Positions 22,871 to 29,535 of a stretch of 32,877 nucleotides of DNA are shown here, one piece after another (the stretch's first letter is position 1; each line of letters starts with the position of its first letter). This stretch comes from RGUW01 sp049421025 (GTDB taxonomy: Bacteria; Cyanobacteriota; Cyanobacteriia; PCC-6307; Cyanobiaceae). The stretch covers positions 1 to 32,877 of the forward strand of contig JBMSMG010000013.1 in the NCBI GenBank assembly GCA_049421025.1, given 5' to 3'. A model generated the notes under the pieces. It was not told where the DNA came from. It ran no database searches and saw only the letters and a list, made by a program, of their open reading frames with translations. A program made the position numbers and the translations under genes.

Positions 22871-24258
22871 GGCGGCGGCAGCAGCGGCGGCGGCGGCGCC
22901 CCAGGGGCAACAGGCGTTGCAGGCGCTGCCGCCTGAGGGGCTGGCCCTGCGTCCGTTGCCGCGGGCTGCTCGCCTGCCAGCTGCTCCTGTGACATGGGCG
23001 CTCCCTCGGGCAGCAGCAACGGTGGCGGCAGATCGGGCGGCAGCTCCAGGCTCTCGTTGCCGCTGAGGGCATCGAGGGGGGTGCTGCCCTCTTCGGCCTG
23101 GCGTTGGCGCAGGGCCAGCGGGTCAGCACTGATCGGTGGCTCGCGCAGCGGCGAACCTTGGCGCGCCAGGTTTGGGTCAGCGTTGCGCCGTGGCGCCCAG
23201 ATCAGCCGGGCGATGGGCTCGACCCCCTGCTCCATGAGCCGGTTGAAGCCGGCCAGGGCGCGGTCAACCAGTTGACCGCCCAGGGTCTGTCCGCAGCTCA
23301 ACGGGTTGCGGCACGGTCCATCGGCGGCGCGGGCGCTGAGACCTGCCAGCAGCGAGCCCTGCAGCGGCACGGCCCGCTGGCTGAGCCGCAGCATGTACGG
23401 CACATGCACAAAGCTGGTGGCGCCGCCGCTGATCCAGTTGGCATCAGCCTGGCTGAAGCCTTTGACCCCTGGAATGATGAAGCGGCTCTTGGAGGCGTGA
23501 TCGGGCAGGTAAGCGGCCCGCAGTCCGCGGCGCCGGGCCAGGGACCGCGTTTGCTCGAGGGTGAGGCCGTCACGGCTCATCAGGACCTCGAGCCGCCCGT
23601 CGGGGCGCAGGCCGATGATCATGCGGATCCGCGGCAGGAAGTAGCGGATCTGCTGCCCCATCGAAATGCTGTAGGCGCCCCTGTAGCTGGCCGGCGGCCG
23701 TTCGAGGTCGTTGTAGATGCTGTGCAGCCCACCGATAAAGGTGTCAAAGCGCTGGGCGCGCTGGGCCGTGAGTTCGCCATAGCCGAACTCCACGCCCCCG
23801 TTGTGGCGGATGCCCACAAAGGCCCGCTGGCGCGCAGCTGTGCGGTTGCGGCCGCGCCAGATCTGATCGCCCAGCTTGAGATCACCCAGTGGCACCGTGA
23901 CCTCGCGCCCGCCGTCGATGTGGCGCTCGTACATGGGCCCTGAGACAAACGCCAGGGCGCCGCGATCGGCAAAGGCCTCCTGTTCGCGGTCCCACCCCTC
24001 GAACAGATCGATCCGCACCTTGCGGGGATCAAAGTCGAGGGCGTAGACCTCGTTGTCGTTGAGGCTGCGAAACGGCTGGCCATCAGCCGCCGTTAGCAGG
24101 CTTGTGCTGCTGGCTGTGCGCTGCTCGGGCAGCGGTGGGGCGATGGCGATCAGAAACGCCAGGGCACCTGCCGGCAGCGCCACGGTCAGGCTGCGCTTGC
24201 GCCGCCACAGGGGGCGTTTCAGGCGACCTTGGCCTTGGCTTGGCGTGGATGATTCCAA
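22867..24258 (-). CDS. Membrane-anchored/secreted hypothetical protein with proline-rich C-terminal tail, 463 aa
   Basis: A basic N terminus (LKRPLWRRKRSL) precedes one hydrophobic helix (TVALPAGALAFLIAIAPPLP), a type II anchor or signal. The domain that follows (about 50-330) has short beta segments: VYALDFDPRKVRIDLFEGWD, FVGIRHNGGVEFGYGEL, GRLEVLMSRDGLTLEQTRSL. This resembles the phosphodiester-glycosidase (NAGPA) fold at low similarity, so I leave the function open. The last ~80 residues are Pro/Ala/Gln-rich, ending in a polyproline run. The start is TTG 24258, preceded by GGCGGAGAG; it overlaps pdeM by 40 nt. It shares a TTAA stop with the convergent CBS gene. Confidence 0.72.
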   Translation of the reverse strand: MESSTPSQGQGRLKRPLWRRKRSLTVALPAGALAFLIAIAPPLPEQRTASSTSLLTAADGQPFRSLNDNEVYALDFDPRKVRIDLFEGWDREQEAFADRGALAFVSGPMYERHIDGGREVTVPLGDLKLGDQIWRGRNRTAARQRAFVGIRHNGGVEFGYGELTAQRAQRFDTFIGGLHSIYNDLERPPASYRGAYSISMGQQIRYFLPRIRMIIGLRPDGRLEVLMSRDGLTLEQTRSLARRRGLRAAYLPDHASKSRFIIPGVKGFSQADANWISGGATSFVHVPYMLRLSQRAVPLQGSLLAGLSARAADGPCRNPLSCGQTLGGQLVDRALAGFNRLMEQGVEPIARLIWAPRRNADPNLARQGSPLREPPISADPLALRQRQAEEGSTPLDALSGNESLELPPDLPPPLLLPEGAPMSQEQLAGEQPAATDAGPAPQAAAPATPVAPGAPPPPLLPPP

Positions 24259-24884
24259 TCGACGAGCTCTCCGCCTGCCACCAGCCAGAGGCGTTCACCT
24301 TGGGCGGCGGGATGGCCGCCCGTCAAGCGGCCGAAGGCCGGCAAGGCCAGCCGTTGTTGCTGCCCATCGAGGCTGAAACAAGGCAGGCGCAGGCGATCGT
24401 TGCCGCGCCCCACCAGCGCCACCGGATGCAGATGCCCGCACAGGTTGAGCAGCCCAGGGTGGGGATCGGGTTCATGGCTCAGCCACCAGGGCCCCAGCGT
24501 CTGGGGCGGCTCCTGCTGCAGGCCGGCGATCCAGGAGCCCCGGTCGTGGTTGCCGCCGATCAACCGCAGCGGGCAGCCGAGCAGCTCGGGCAGGACCTCG
24601 AGCTTCTGGCGCAGCTGCGGGGTCAGGCCCAGCCGGCTGTGCACCAGATCACCCAACACGATCACCTGCTGGCACGGCCATTGGGCGGCCAGCTCAAGCA
24701 GCGCGTTGAGGGTCTCTAGATCACCGTCAGAGGGCAGGGCAATGCCATGGGCCTGAAAGGTCTCGGCCTTGCCCAGGTGCAGATCGGCCACCAGCAGCGT
24801 GCGCTGCTCCGGATCCCAGGCCGCCCGCTGGGCCAGCAGCTGCAGGCGGTGGCCCTGCCAGTCGAGATCAGCCAGCTCAGCCAC
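24219..24884 (-). CDS. pdeM: PdeM-like metallophosphoesterase (ligase-associated DNA damage response type), 221 aa
   Basis: Calcineurin-like phosphoesterase with all metal-site motifs in order: LLVADLHLGK, VIVLGDLVHS, LRLIGGNHDRG, SHEP and NLCGHLHPVA. The sequence pattern fits PdeM, a phosphoesterase that in many bacteria is encoded beside an ATP-dependent DNA ligase, an Lhr-type helicase and an exonuclease. Here an Lhr-type helicase gene lies 6.5 kb away on the same strand, but no ligase is in the window. GTG 24884 overlaps the GST gene stop by 8 nt. The C terminus overlaps the next gene by 40 nt. The substrate (DNA or nucleotide) is inferred from family only. Confidence 0.87.
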   Translation of the reverse strand: MAELADLDWQGHRLQLLAQRAAWDPEQRTLLVADLHLGKAETFQAHGIALPSDGDLETLNALLELAAQWPCQQVIVLGDLVHSRLGLTPQLRQKLEVLPELLGCPLRLIGGNHDRGSWIAGLQQEPPQTLGPWWLSHEPDPHPGLLNLCGHLHPVALVGRGNDRLRLPCFSLDGQQQRLALPAFGRLTGGHPAAQGERLWLVAGGELVDWNHPRQAKAKVA

Positions 24885-25458
24885 GCCCGCCCATCACCCG
24901 CTGGTAGGCCGCACGCGCGCCTGTGGCGGCAATGGTGGCCTGCACGTTGGGGTAGGGGCTCAGATCGATCTGCGGGAAAAAGATCGGCAGGTAGGCCAGG
25001 TAGGCGTTGACGGCGCAGTCGGCGACGCTCCAGCTGGCGCCCATCAGGGGGCCGGCGGCCAGCAAGCGATCGAGCACCTCCATCAAGCGCGGAAATTCGC
25101 GTTCGCGGTTGCTGGGTACAAACAGGGCCGTGGCCAGGGTGGCGTTGGCAAACAGGATCCACTGCTGCGCCTGGGCCCGCTCGGCAGCGCTCTGGCACTC
25201 GCCGCCGTAGCGCTCAGCCAGGTACAGCAGGATCGCGCCACTCTCAAACAGCTGCAGGCGCCCGCCGGGCAGGGACGCATCGTCGTCGACCAGGGCCGGC
25301 ACTTTGCCAAACGGGTTGATGCTGGTGAACGGTTCGCTGCGGTGCTCGCCCGCTTCCATGTCGAGCTGGCTCCAGCTGTAGGGGATGCCCTTCTCCTCCA
25401 TGTACCAGCGGGGCATGGAGGCACGGCTGCGGGCGCCGCCATACAGGGTGAGGACCAT
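24877..25458 (-). CDS. Glutathione S-transferase family protein, 193 aa
   Basis: Two-domain GST. The N-terminal thioredoxin-like part has LTLYGGARSRASMPRWYMEE, the cis-proline motif GKVPALVDDD, and the glutathione gamma-Glu site ESGAILLYLAERYG. The helical C-terminal part has the conserved N-capping box (WSVADCAVNAYLAYL). Ser stands at the position where many GSTs have their catalytic Ser/Cys (SRAS). ATG 25458 is preferred to a GTG seven codons upstream. It lies in an overlapping run with pdeM and 11 nt after the gamma-glutamylcyclotransferase-like gene; the two share a glutathione theme, which suggests a common thiol-detoxification role. Confidence 0.92.
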   Translation of the reverse strand: MVLTLYGGARSRASMPRWYMEEKGIPYSWSQLDMEAGEHRSEPFTSINPFGKVPALVDDDASLPGGRLQLFESGAILLYLAERYGGECQSAAERAQAQQWILFANATLATALFVPSNREREFPRLMEVLDRLLAAGPLMGASWSVADCAVNAYLAYLPIFFPQIDLSPYPNVQATIAATGARAAYQRVMGGRG

Positions 25459-25469
25459 GGCCAATGGGC

Positions 25470-25916
25470 TTAATGGCACTCAGTATCGGCGCCCAAGCCA
25501 GGCTGCCGCTGCGTTTCGCCGTGGGCCGGCCAAGAGCTGATGCGCCGCACGTGCCGCACCTGCTTGGGACGGCCCACGTAGAGCCAGACCGCGCGGCCAT
25601 CGCTGAGTCTGTGGCGCTGACGCTCGTAGAGCCGGGGCGCGCCTTCGAAGCGATCGAGGGCTGTCAGCAGCTGCGGGCTCACGCTGTAAAGCTCCCCCAA
25701 CAGCTGTGCATCAGGGTCGTCTGGGACCAGCACCGCCATCGGAAAGGGTCCCAGGTCATAGAGATGCAGACCGGCGACTGTGGCGGGTCCCAGAAAGCTG
25801 GCCCCTGCAAGCTGGCGGTGGTTGGCATTGCCGCGCTTCAGGCTTCCGTAGACGAACACCAGCTCCAGCTCTGAGCTCTTGGGGGCAGAATCGTCGGCGT
25901 TTGCGGGACCTGTCAT
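25470..25916 (-). CDS. Gamma-glutamylcyclotransferase-like (AIG2 fold) protein, 148 aa
   Basis: The core shows the family opening FVYGSLKRGNANHRQLAG, the substrate-binding YGSL loop. GPFPMAVLVPDD and LLGELYSVSPQLLTALDRFE follow; the Glu in GELY is the expected catalytic acid. The C-terminal AVWLYVGRP completes the barrel. Such enzymes release 5-oxoproline from gamma-glutamyl amines or peptides; glutathione-related substrates are possible given the neighbouring GST. ATG 25916 is chosen; the frame runs further upstream but would cover the plus-strand genes. The start ATG shares bases with the ATG of the opposite 26-residue ORF. Confidence 0.88.
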   Translation of the reverse strand: MTGPANADDSAPKSSELELVFVYGSLKRGNANHRQLAGASFLGPATVAGLHLYDLGPFPMAVLVPDDPDAQLLGELYSVSPQLLTALDRFEGAPRLYERQRHRLSDGRAVWLYVGRPKQVRHVRRISSWPAHGETQRQPGLGADTECH

Positions 25917-25995
25917 GACCATTGCTCTGTTGATTGCCCTGGCCGCTTCGCTGGTGCTGATGGCTGTGATTGTGCGCCGCTTGGAAAAAGCCTGA
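25915..25995 (+). CDS. 26-residue single-pass membrane peptide
   Basis: ATG 25915 to TGA 25995 encodes MTIALLIALAASLVLMAVIV followed by RRLEKA. That is one perfect hydrophobic helix of about 20 residues with a positively charged cytoplasmic tail. The size and shape match the tiny subunits of photosynthetic and respiratory complexes (PetL, PsbX or NdhP class), but the sequence matches none I can recall. It lies head-to-head with the gamma-glutamylcyclotransferase gene and 24 nt before the phosphoribosyltransferase gene. The ribosome binding site is weak. It could also be a leader peptide. Confidence 0.5.
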   Translation: MTIALLIALAASLVLMAVIVRRLEKA

Positions 25996-26019
25996 TCAGG
26001 CACGCATGAGCGCACTGCA

Positions 26020-26406
26020 ATGCTCGTTCTGAGCTGGAACGATTTTGAGCTCGCGGTGGAGCACATGGTCTCCAACTGCGCCGGACAGTCGTTTGCCGGT
26101 GTCTATGGCGTTCCCCGCGGCGGCCTGGTGCTGGCGGTGGTGCTCAGTCATCGCCTCGAGCTGCCGCTGCTTCTCGAGCCGTGCCCGGGGGCTTTGGTGG
26201 TTGACGATGTCTATGAGAGCGGCCAGACCCTGTCGCCCTACCGCAAGCTCGATGGGGCAACGGTTTGGGTGTGGATCAGCAAGGTGGAGCCCCAGTGGTG
26301 GCAGGCGGCGATGGTGAATCCATCCAAGGAGTGGATCGTGTTCCCCTGGGAGAGCTCCGCTGCCGCCGCTGCCGATGAGCAGCAGTACCGCGCCTCAAGA
26401 GCATGA
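26020..26406 (+). CDS. Short phosphoribosyltransferase, 128 aa
   Basis: Type I PRTase fold. The pyrophosphate loop is VYGVPRGGLVLAVVLSH, and the PRPP-binding motif VVDDVYESGQT has the two acidic residues and Gly-x-Thr of the family, with Ser-Gly in place of Thr-Gly. EWIVFPWES near the end is the hood-region ending seen in xanthine/hypoxanthine PRTases. At 128 residues it is near the lower size limit. It has no signal or membrane segment. Its stop overlaps the next gene's ATG as ATGA. A base-salvage role (guanine, xanthine or hypoxanthine to nucleotide) is likely from family, with specificity unknown. Confidence 0.85.
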   Translation: MLVLSWNDFELAVEHMVSNCAGQSFAGVYGVPRGGLVLAVVLSHRLELPLLLEPCPGALVVDDVYESGQTLSPYRKLDGATVWVWISKVEPQWWQAAMVNPSKEWIVFPWESSAAAAADEQQYRASRA

Positions 26407-26882
26407 GCCGGCCGACCCTGTATCTGGCCTCCGCCTATGGCTTTTCGCCCCATTGGCGCGAGCGGCTGTTGCCTGACTTTGTGGCTGCGCTTGACGCTAT
26501 AGGGGTCGAGGTGTGGGAGCCCTTTACCCGCAATGGTCAGGTCGATCTGGCCCAGCCGGGGTGGGCCTGGCGCGTTGCCCAGGCCGATCTGCAGGATGTG
26601 CGCGATGCCGATGCCCTGCTGGCGATCGTCAACGGCACCCCGCCCGATGAAGGGGTGATGCTGGAGCTGGGCGCGGCTATTGCCCTGGGCAAGCCGGTGT
26701 TTCTGTATCGCGACGACTTTCGCCGCTGCAGCGACTCTGAGGACTACCCGTTGAATCTGATGGTGTTCAGCGGATTGCCTCAGCATGGTTGGCGTGACTG
26801 GCTCTATGGCTCCATTGCAGAGCTGTCTGATCCGAACAAGGCGTTGATGCGCTGGTTGCTCGAGCAGGGGGCGGAGCGCTGA
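26403..26882 (+). CDS. Nucleoside 2-deoxyribosyltransferase, 159 aa
   Basis: N-deoxyribosyltransferase family: swaps the base on 2'-deoxynucleosides or hydrolyses deoxynucleoside monophosphates. The opening LYLASAYGFSPHWRE and VEVWEPFTRNG are the Rossmann-like core. VRDADALLAIVNGTPPDEGV continues into MLELGAAIALGKPVFLYRDD, which carries the conserved D-x-G-x-x-x-E-x-G with the catalytic Glu. Length fits. It is coupled to the PRTase by ATGA upstream and overlaps a 60-residue ORF downstream by CTGA. Together these suggest a dedicated nucleobase/deoxynucleoside salvage or editing unit. Confidence 0.9.
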   Translation: MSRPTLYLASAYGFSPHWRERLLPDFVAALDAIGVEVWEPFTRNGQVDLAQPGWAWRVAQADLQDVRDADALLAIVNGTPPDEGVMLELGAAIALGKPVFLYRDDFRRCSDSEDYPLNLMVFSGLPQHGWRDWLYGSIAELSDPNKALMRWLLEQGAER

Positions 26883-27061
26883 GCCCCTCAGAGGCTGACT
26901 ACCTCATCGTGCGCGATGACGGCGCCGGCGATGCCTTCACCAGGCAGCGCTTTGCCAGTTACGACGAGGCCTACGACGTGCTGGAGCGTTACTACGGTGA
27001 TCTGTGCTGCTCCGATGAGCGCATCTTTTACCGGATCGTTCGAGCTGGGCAGCAGAGTTGA
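26879..27061 (+). CDS. Small acidic protein, 60 aa, apparent CTG start
   Basis: The frame encodes SPSEADYLIVRDDGAGDAFT, then a helix (SYDEAYDVLERYYGDLCC) and a strand (RIFYRIVRAG), ending QQS. It is a coherent small alpha/beta protein with an adjacent Cys pair. No ATG exists in frame. CTG at 26879 overlaps the deoxyribosyltransferase stop as CTGA, and the purine run AGGGGGCGGAG just upstream is a strong ribosome binding site for it. The alternative is GTG at 26909, which lacks a site and would cut 10 residues. The family is not recognised. It ends 12 nt from the convergent desaturase stop. Confidence 0.68.
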   Translation: MSPSEADYLIVRDDGAGDAFTRQRFASYDEAYDVLERYYGDLCCSDERIFYRIVRAGQQS

Positions 27062-27073
27062 TGAACCGCTCCG

Positions 27074-28243
27074 TTAGGCGTTGCTTGCCGCGACGGTGGT
27101 CAGCGAGCCCGCTGCCTCGTCCCAGAGGATGTAGTCAAAGCAGCTAGGAATGTCACGGAGCGTCAGGCAGGTGACACCGTCAAGTCGGCTTTTGTTGTCT
27201 TGAGCTGCTGCACGCAGCCGGTAATTGGGGATGGCGGAACAGAGATGGTGAATCGCGTGGCAGCCGATGTCGGCCGAGAACCAGCGCAGCAGCGCCGGCA
27301 GCTCTAGATCACTGGTTCCCAGCAGGTTGCCATCCATGGAGTTCCAATTGCCACTTCCATGGGCATAGGAACCTGGAAAGTTGTGCTGAATGAAGAAGAT
27401 GCAGATGAAGATGGCGGCCCCGCAGGCCATCACCGGTGTGTAGAGAAGCCAAAAGGTTTTGGCTCCCACCAGCCAGCACAGGAGCGCCCAACTGAGGAGC
27501 ACGGCCAGATTGTTGAACAGCAGATCATGGAACTCTTCGGGGCTATGCCACCACGCGCTCTTGTGGGTTCTGACGATCTCAGACCAGCTGATTGATGGTG
27601 TGGCCAGAGTGCACCTGATCGCATGGGGGCAGAGCCCTGCTAAGCCAGCCAGCAGTTCAATCCTTGGTTTGATCACCAGATAAAAGAATCCACCTGGGAT
27701 CAGCATCGAGGGGTGCCGCAACAAGCGATAGATCGCCTGTTTAAAGGCGCTCATCTGCCCGTAGGCGTGGGTGCTCACCACAGCGGCAGGGCCTTTGTAG
27801 AGCTGCCAGTTGCCGTTGTGGCGATGGTGAAAGGCATGGCCCCGTGACCATGGCAGCTGGGGGATGGCGGCGATCACACCCAGCAAAAAGCCGACGCGGC
27901 GATTGGTGGCTCGATGCTCAAACAGCGACTCATGCCCGCAGTCGTGCATCAGCGAGAAACAGCGCGCCAGAAACAGCACCATGGCGGCCAGTACCGGCAG
28001 CAGCAGCCAAGACCCCTGCTCGTAGCAGCGAACAGCGGCGAACCAGAGCAGCCCGTAGGGCACCAGGGTGTTGAGCACCTGCCTAATGGCCAGCGCGTTG
28101 CTGCTCACCATGTAGGGCTTGAGTACAAAATCCTTTCGGCTCAGGCCATGGCTGCCGGCTGCCTGACTCAACGCTGCTGTTGCAGGGGAACCAGGCTGCT
28201 GGCCTGTACTGGGGTCTGAAGAATTCAGCGGCTGGGCCTGCAA
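27074..28243 (-). CDS. Membrane fatty acid desaturase (delta-12-like), 389 aa (TTG start)
   Basis: Di-iron membrane desaturase introducing double bonds into lipid-bound acyl chains. Three histidine boxes are present: HDCGHESLFEH at 100-110, HAFHHRHNG at 136-144 and GCHAIHHLCS in the C-terminal third. Hydrophobic pairs lie around them (LLPVLAAMVLFLA; VLLSWALLCWLVG; ACGAAIFICIFFI). The order and spacing fit the DesA/delta-12 group, though regiospecificity cannot be fixed by eye. The N-terminal ~32 residues are polar and disordered before GLSRKDFVLKPYM, where related enzymes begin. The only good start is TTG 28243, 8 nt after AGAGG. Confidence 0.9.
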   Translation of the reverse strand: MQAQPLNSSDPSTGQQPGSPATAALSQAAGSHGLSRKDFVLKPYMVSSNALAIRQVLNTLVPYGLLWFAAVRCYEQGSWLLLPVLAAMVLFLARCFSLMHDCGHESLFEHRATNRRVGFLLGVIAAIPQLPWSRGHAFHHRHNGNWQLYKGPAAVVSTHAYGQMSAFKQAIYRLLRHPSMLIPGGFFYLVIKPRIELLAGLAGLCPHAIRCTLATPSISWSEIVRTHKSAWWHSPEEFHDLLFNNLAVLLSWALLCWLVGAKTFWLLYTPVMACGAAIFICIFFIQHNFPGSYAHGSGNWNSMDGNLLGTSDLELPALLRWFSADIGCHAIHHLCSAIPNYRLRAAAQDNKSRLDGVTCLTLRDIPSCFDYILWDEAAGSLTTVAASNA

Positions 28244-28249
28244 AGAACT

Positions 28250-28262
28250 GGCCTCTGAGGCC
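28250..28262 (-). promoter_or_regulatory. Palindrome covering the desaturase ribosome binding site
   Basis: GGCCTCAGAGGCC on the minus strand is a perfect 13-nt palindrome around its central A, and it contains the AGAGG Shine-Dalgarno of the desaturase gene. In the mRNA it could fold as GGCCT-CAG-AGGCC and hide the site. It is short, so the stability of the hairpin is modest. Confidence 0.4.
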
Positions 28263-28334
28263 AGAACTCAACCCTAGGGCGGCGGCGTCTGGGGGTGCTT
28301 GATGCCAGCATCGATCTTCCCTGGCTGACTCACG

Positions 28335-29141
28335 ATGCCCACGGTTTTGATCACGGGCGCCTCCAGTGGCATCGGTGCAGCCACGGCCGGGCTGCTGTTG
28401 CAGAGCGGCTGGCGCGTGGTTGCGGCGGCGCGGCGGGTTGAAGCGATGGCCTCTCTGGCTGATGCCGGGGCCATCGTGCTGCCGCTCGACATCAGCGATC
28501 CCAATTCCAGACAACGCTTCATCGCGCAGCTCGCTGAACAGGCCGGCACGCTTGACGCGCTAGTCAACAACGCCGGTTTCGGCGAGGTGGGTGCGCTTGA
28601 GACGATGCCGCTCGAGCGGGCGCGGGCGATCTTTGAGGTCAACGTGTTTGGTTTGATGGGCCTCACCCAGCTGCTCCTGCCGGCCATGCGTGAGCGTGGG
28701 CAGGGCCGCATCGTCAATGTCTCTTCGATCGCAGGGCGCTGGGTGAGCCCCGGTTCGGGTTGGTATGGGGCTAGCAAACATGCGCTCGAGGCGATCAGCG
28801 ACGCCCTGCGCCTTGAGCTTCATCGCTTCGGGGTGCAGGTGGTGCTGATCGAACCGGGTCTGATCGCCACGGACTTTGCCGCCGTGGCTGATCCTTCGAT
28901 TCAGCAGGCGCAGAACTGCCACATCTACGGCCGCATGATGGGCAAGGTCCGCGCTGGCTGGAGCAACGTCTACCGCGGTGCGTCATCGCCGCTGGTGGTC
29001 GCCCGCACGATTGAAACTGCGCTGACCTCCCCCAGGCCCCGTGCCCGCTACCTGTGCGGTCATCAAGCGGTGTCGGTGGTTGCCCATCGCTTGATGCCGA
29101 CGCGTCTGTGGGACTTGTTCGTGCGCATGCAGATGACCTGA
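28335..29141 (+). CDS. Short-chain dehydrogenase/reductase, 268 aa
   Basis: Classical SDR with TGASSGIGAATAGLLL as the nucleotide-binding glycine motif near residues 7-22, DALVNNAGFGEVG (NNAG), and the catalytic Ser of VNVSSIAGRW with YGASKHALEAISDAL (YxxxK). Arg residues after the second strand (AARRVEAM) suggest NADPH preference. The C-terminal extension (RYLCGHQAVSVVAHRLMPTR) is typical of sub-families acting on lipids or retinoid-like substrates, but the substrate is unknown. It is divergent from the desaturase with a 91-nt gap, so the two may share regulation. It converges on the Cys-rich gene with 22 nt between stops. Confidence 0.93.
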   Translation: MPTVLITGASSGIGAATAGLLLQSGWRVVAAARRVEAMASLADAGAIVLPLDISDPNSRQRFIAQLAEQAGTLDALVNNAGFGEVGALETMPLERARAIFEVNVFGLMGLTQLLLPAMRERGQGRIVNVSSIAGRWVSPGSGWYGASKHALEAISDALRLELHRFGVQVVLIEPGLIATDFAAVADPSIQQAQNCHIYGRMMGKVRAGWSNVYRGASSPLVVARTIETALTSPRPRARYLCGHQAVSVVAHRLMPTRLWDLFVRMQMT

Positions 29142-29163
29142 GCGCCATGGCAAACACGCCGGC

Positions 29164-29451
29164 TCAGGCCGCTTCAGGGGCCCAGCCGCGGCAGCGCACC
29201 AAGTCGTCGGTCCAGCCCTGACAGCGGTAGCTCAGATGCTCGCCATGGGCGATCAGGCCCTGGTGCAGCTGGCAGGTGAGCACAGGCACGCAGTGCCCGC
29301 CGGCGTGATGCCTGAACCAGTGGCAGGTCATGCACACCTTGCTGCTGCGGGAGCGCAGCAGCACATCACGCTCCAGATAGGGCCACTCCTCCGGCGCTGC
29401 CCCCAACCTGCTCGTGTTGCCGAGATCTGAACCTCGAGCCTTGAACCCCAT
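29164..29451 (-). CDS. Small Cys/His-rich hypothetical protein behind a LexA-box-like site, 95 aa
   Basis: From ATG 29451 the protein begins MGFKARGSDLG and has a compact cysteine/histidine domain: VCMTCHWFRHHAGGHC, then VLTCQLHQGL and LSYRCQGWTDDLVRCRGW. That is six Cys and several His, looking like one or two zinc or Fe-S sites. There is no signal peptide or membrane helix. An alternative ATG at 29469 (MPRGWAMG) follows AGGTG and is possible, but it would start almost on top of the operator. The family is not recognised by name, though the pattern looks conserved. The upstream palindrome suggests SOS-type control. Confidence 0.65.
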   Translation of the reverse strand: MGFKARGSDLGNTSRLGAAPEEWPYLERDVLLRSRSSKVCMTCHWFRHHAGGHCVPVLTCQLHQGLIAHGEHLSYRCQGWTDDLVRCRGWAPEAA

Positions 29452-29470
29452 CGCCCAACCCCGCGGCATG

Positions 29471-29484
29471 CGTACACCTGTACT
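29471..29484 (-). promoter_or_regulatory. Putative LexA (SOS) operator
   Basis: The minus strand reads AGTACAGGTGTACG, which fits the published cyanobacterial LexA-box consensus RGTACNNNDGTWCB at every position. The core GTACACCTGTAC is an imperfect palindrome. It lies 19 nt upstream of ATG 29451 of the Cys-rich gene, a normal place for an operator overlapping a promoter. LexA itself is not in the window. Confidence 0.55.
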
Positions 29485-29513
29485 AGCATGGTCTGAGGCT
29501 GCTGCCAAGCCAA

Positions 29514-29535
29514 AGGCGCCCCGGATCGGGCGCCT
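29514..29535. repeat. 8-bp perfect inverted repeat (terminator-like)
   Basis: AGGCGCCC - CGGATC - GGGCGCCT, a strong hairpin on either strand. The following bases are TTATC (plus) or TTTGG (minus), so the T-tract is short. It could end a transcript from either side or open the structured stretch that follows. Confidence 0.5.

Noticed and set aside
23104..23943. 279-codon plus-strand open frame opposite the anchored hypothetical gene
   Set aside because: Antisense shadow of a GC-rich gene. No motif, and the minus frame has a signal helix, ribosome binding site and coherent domain.
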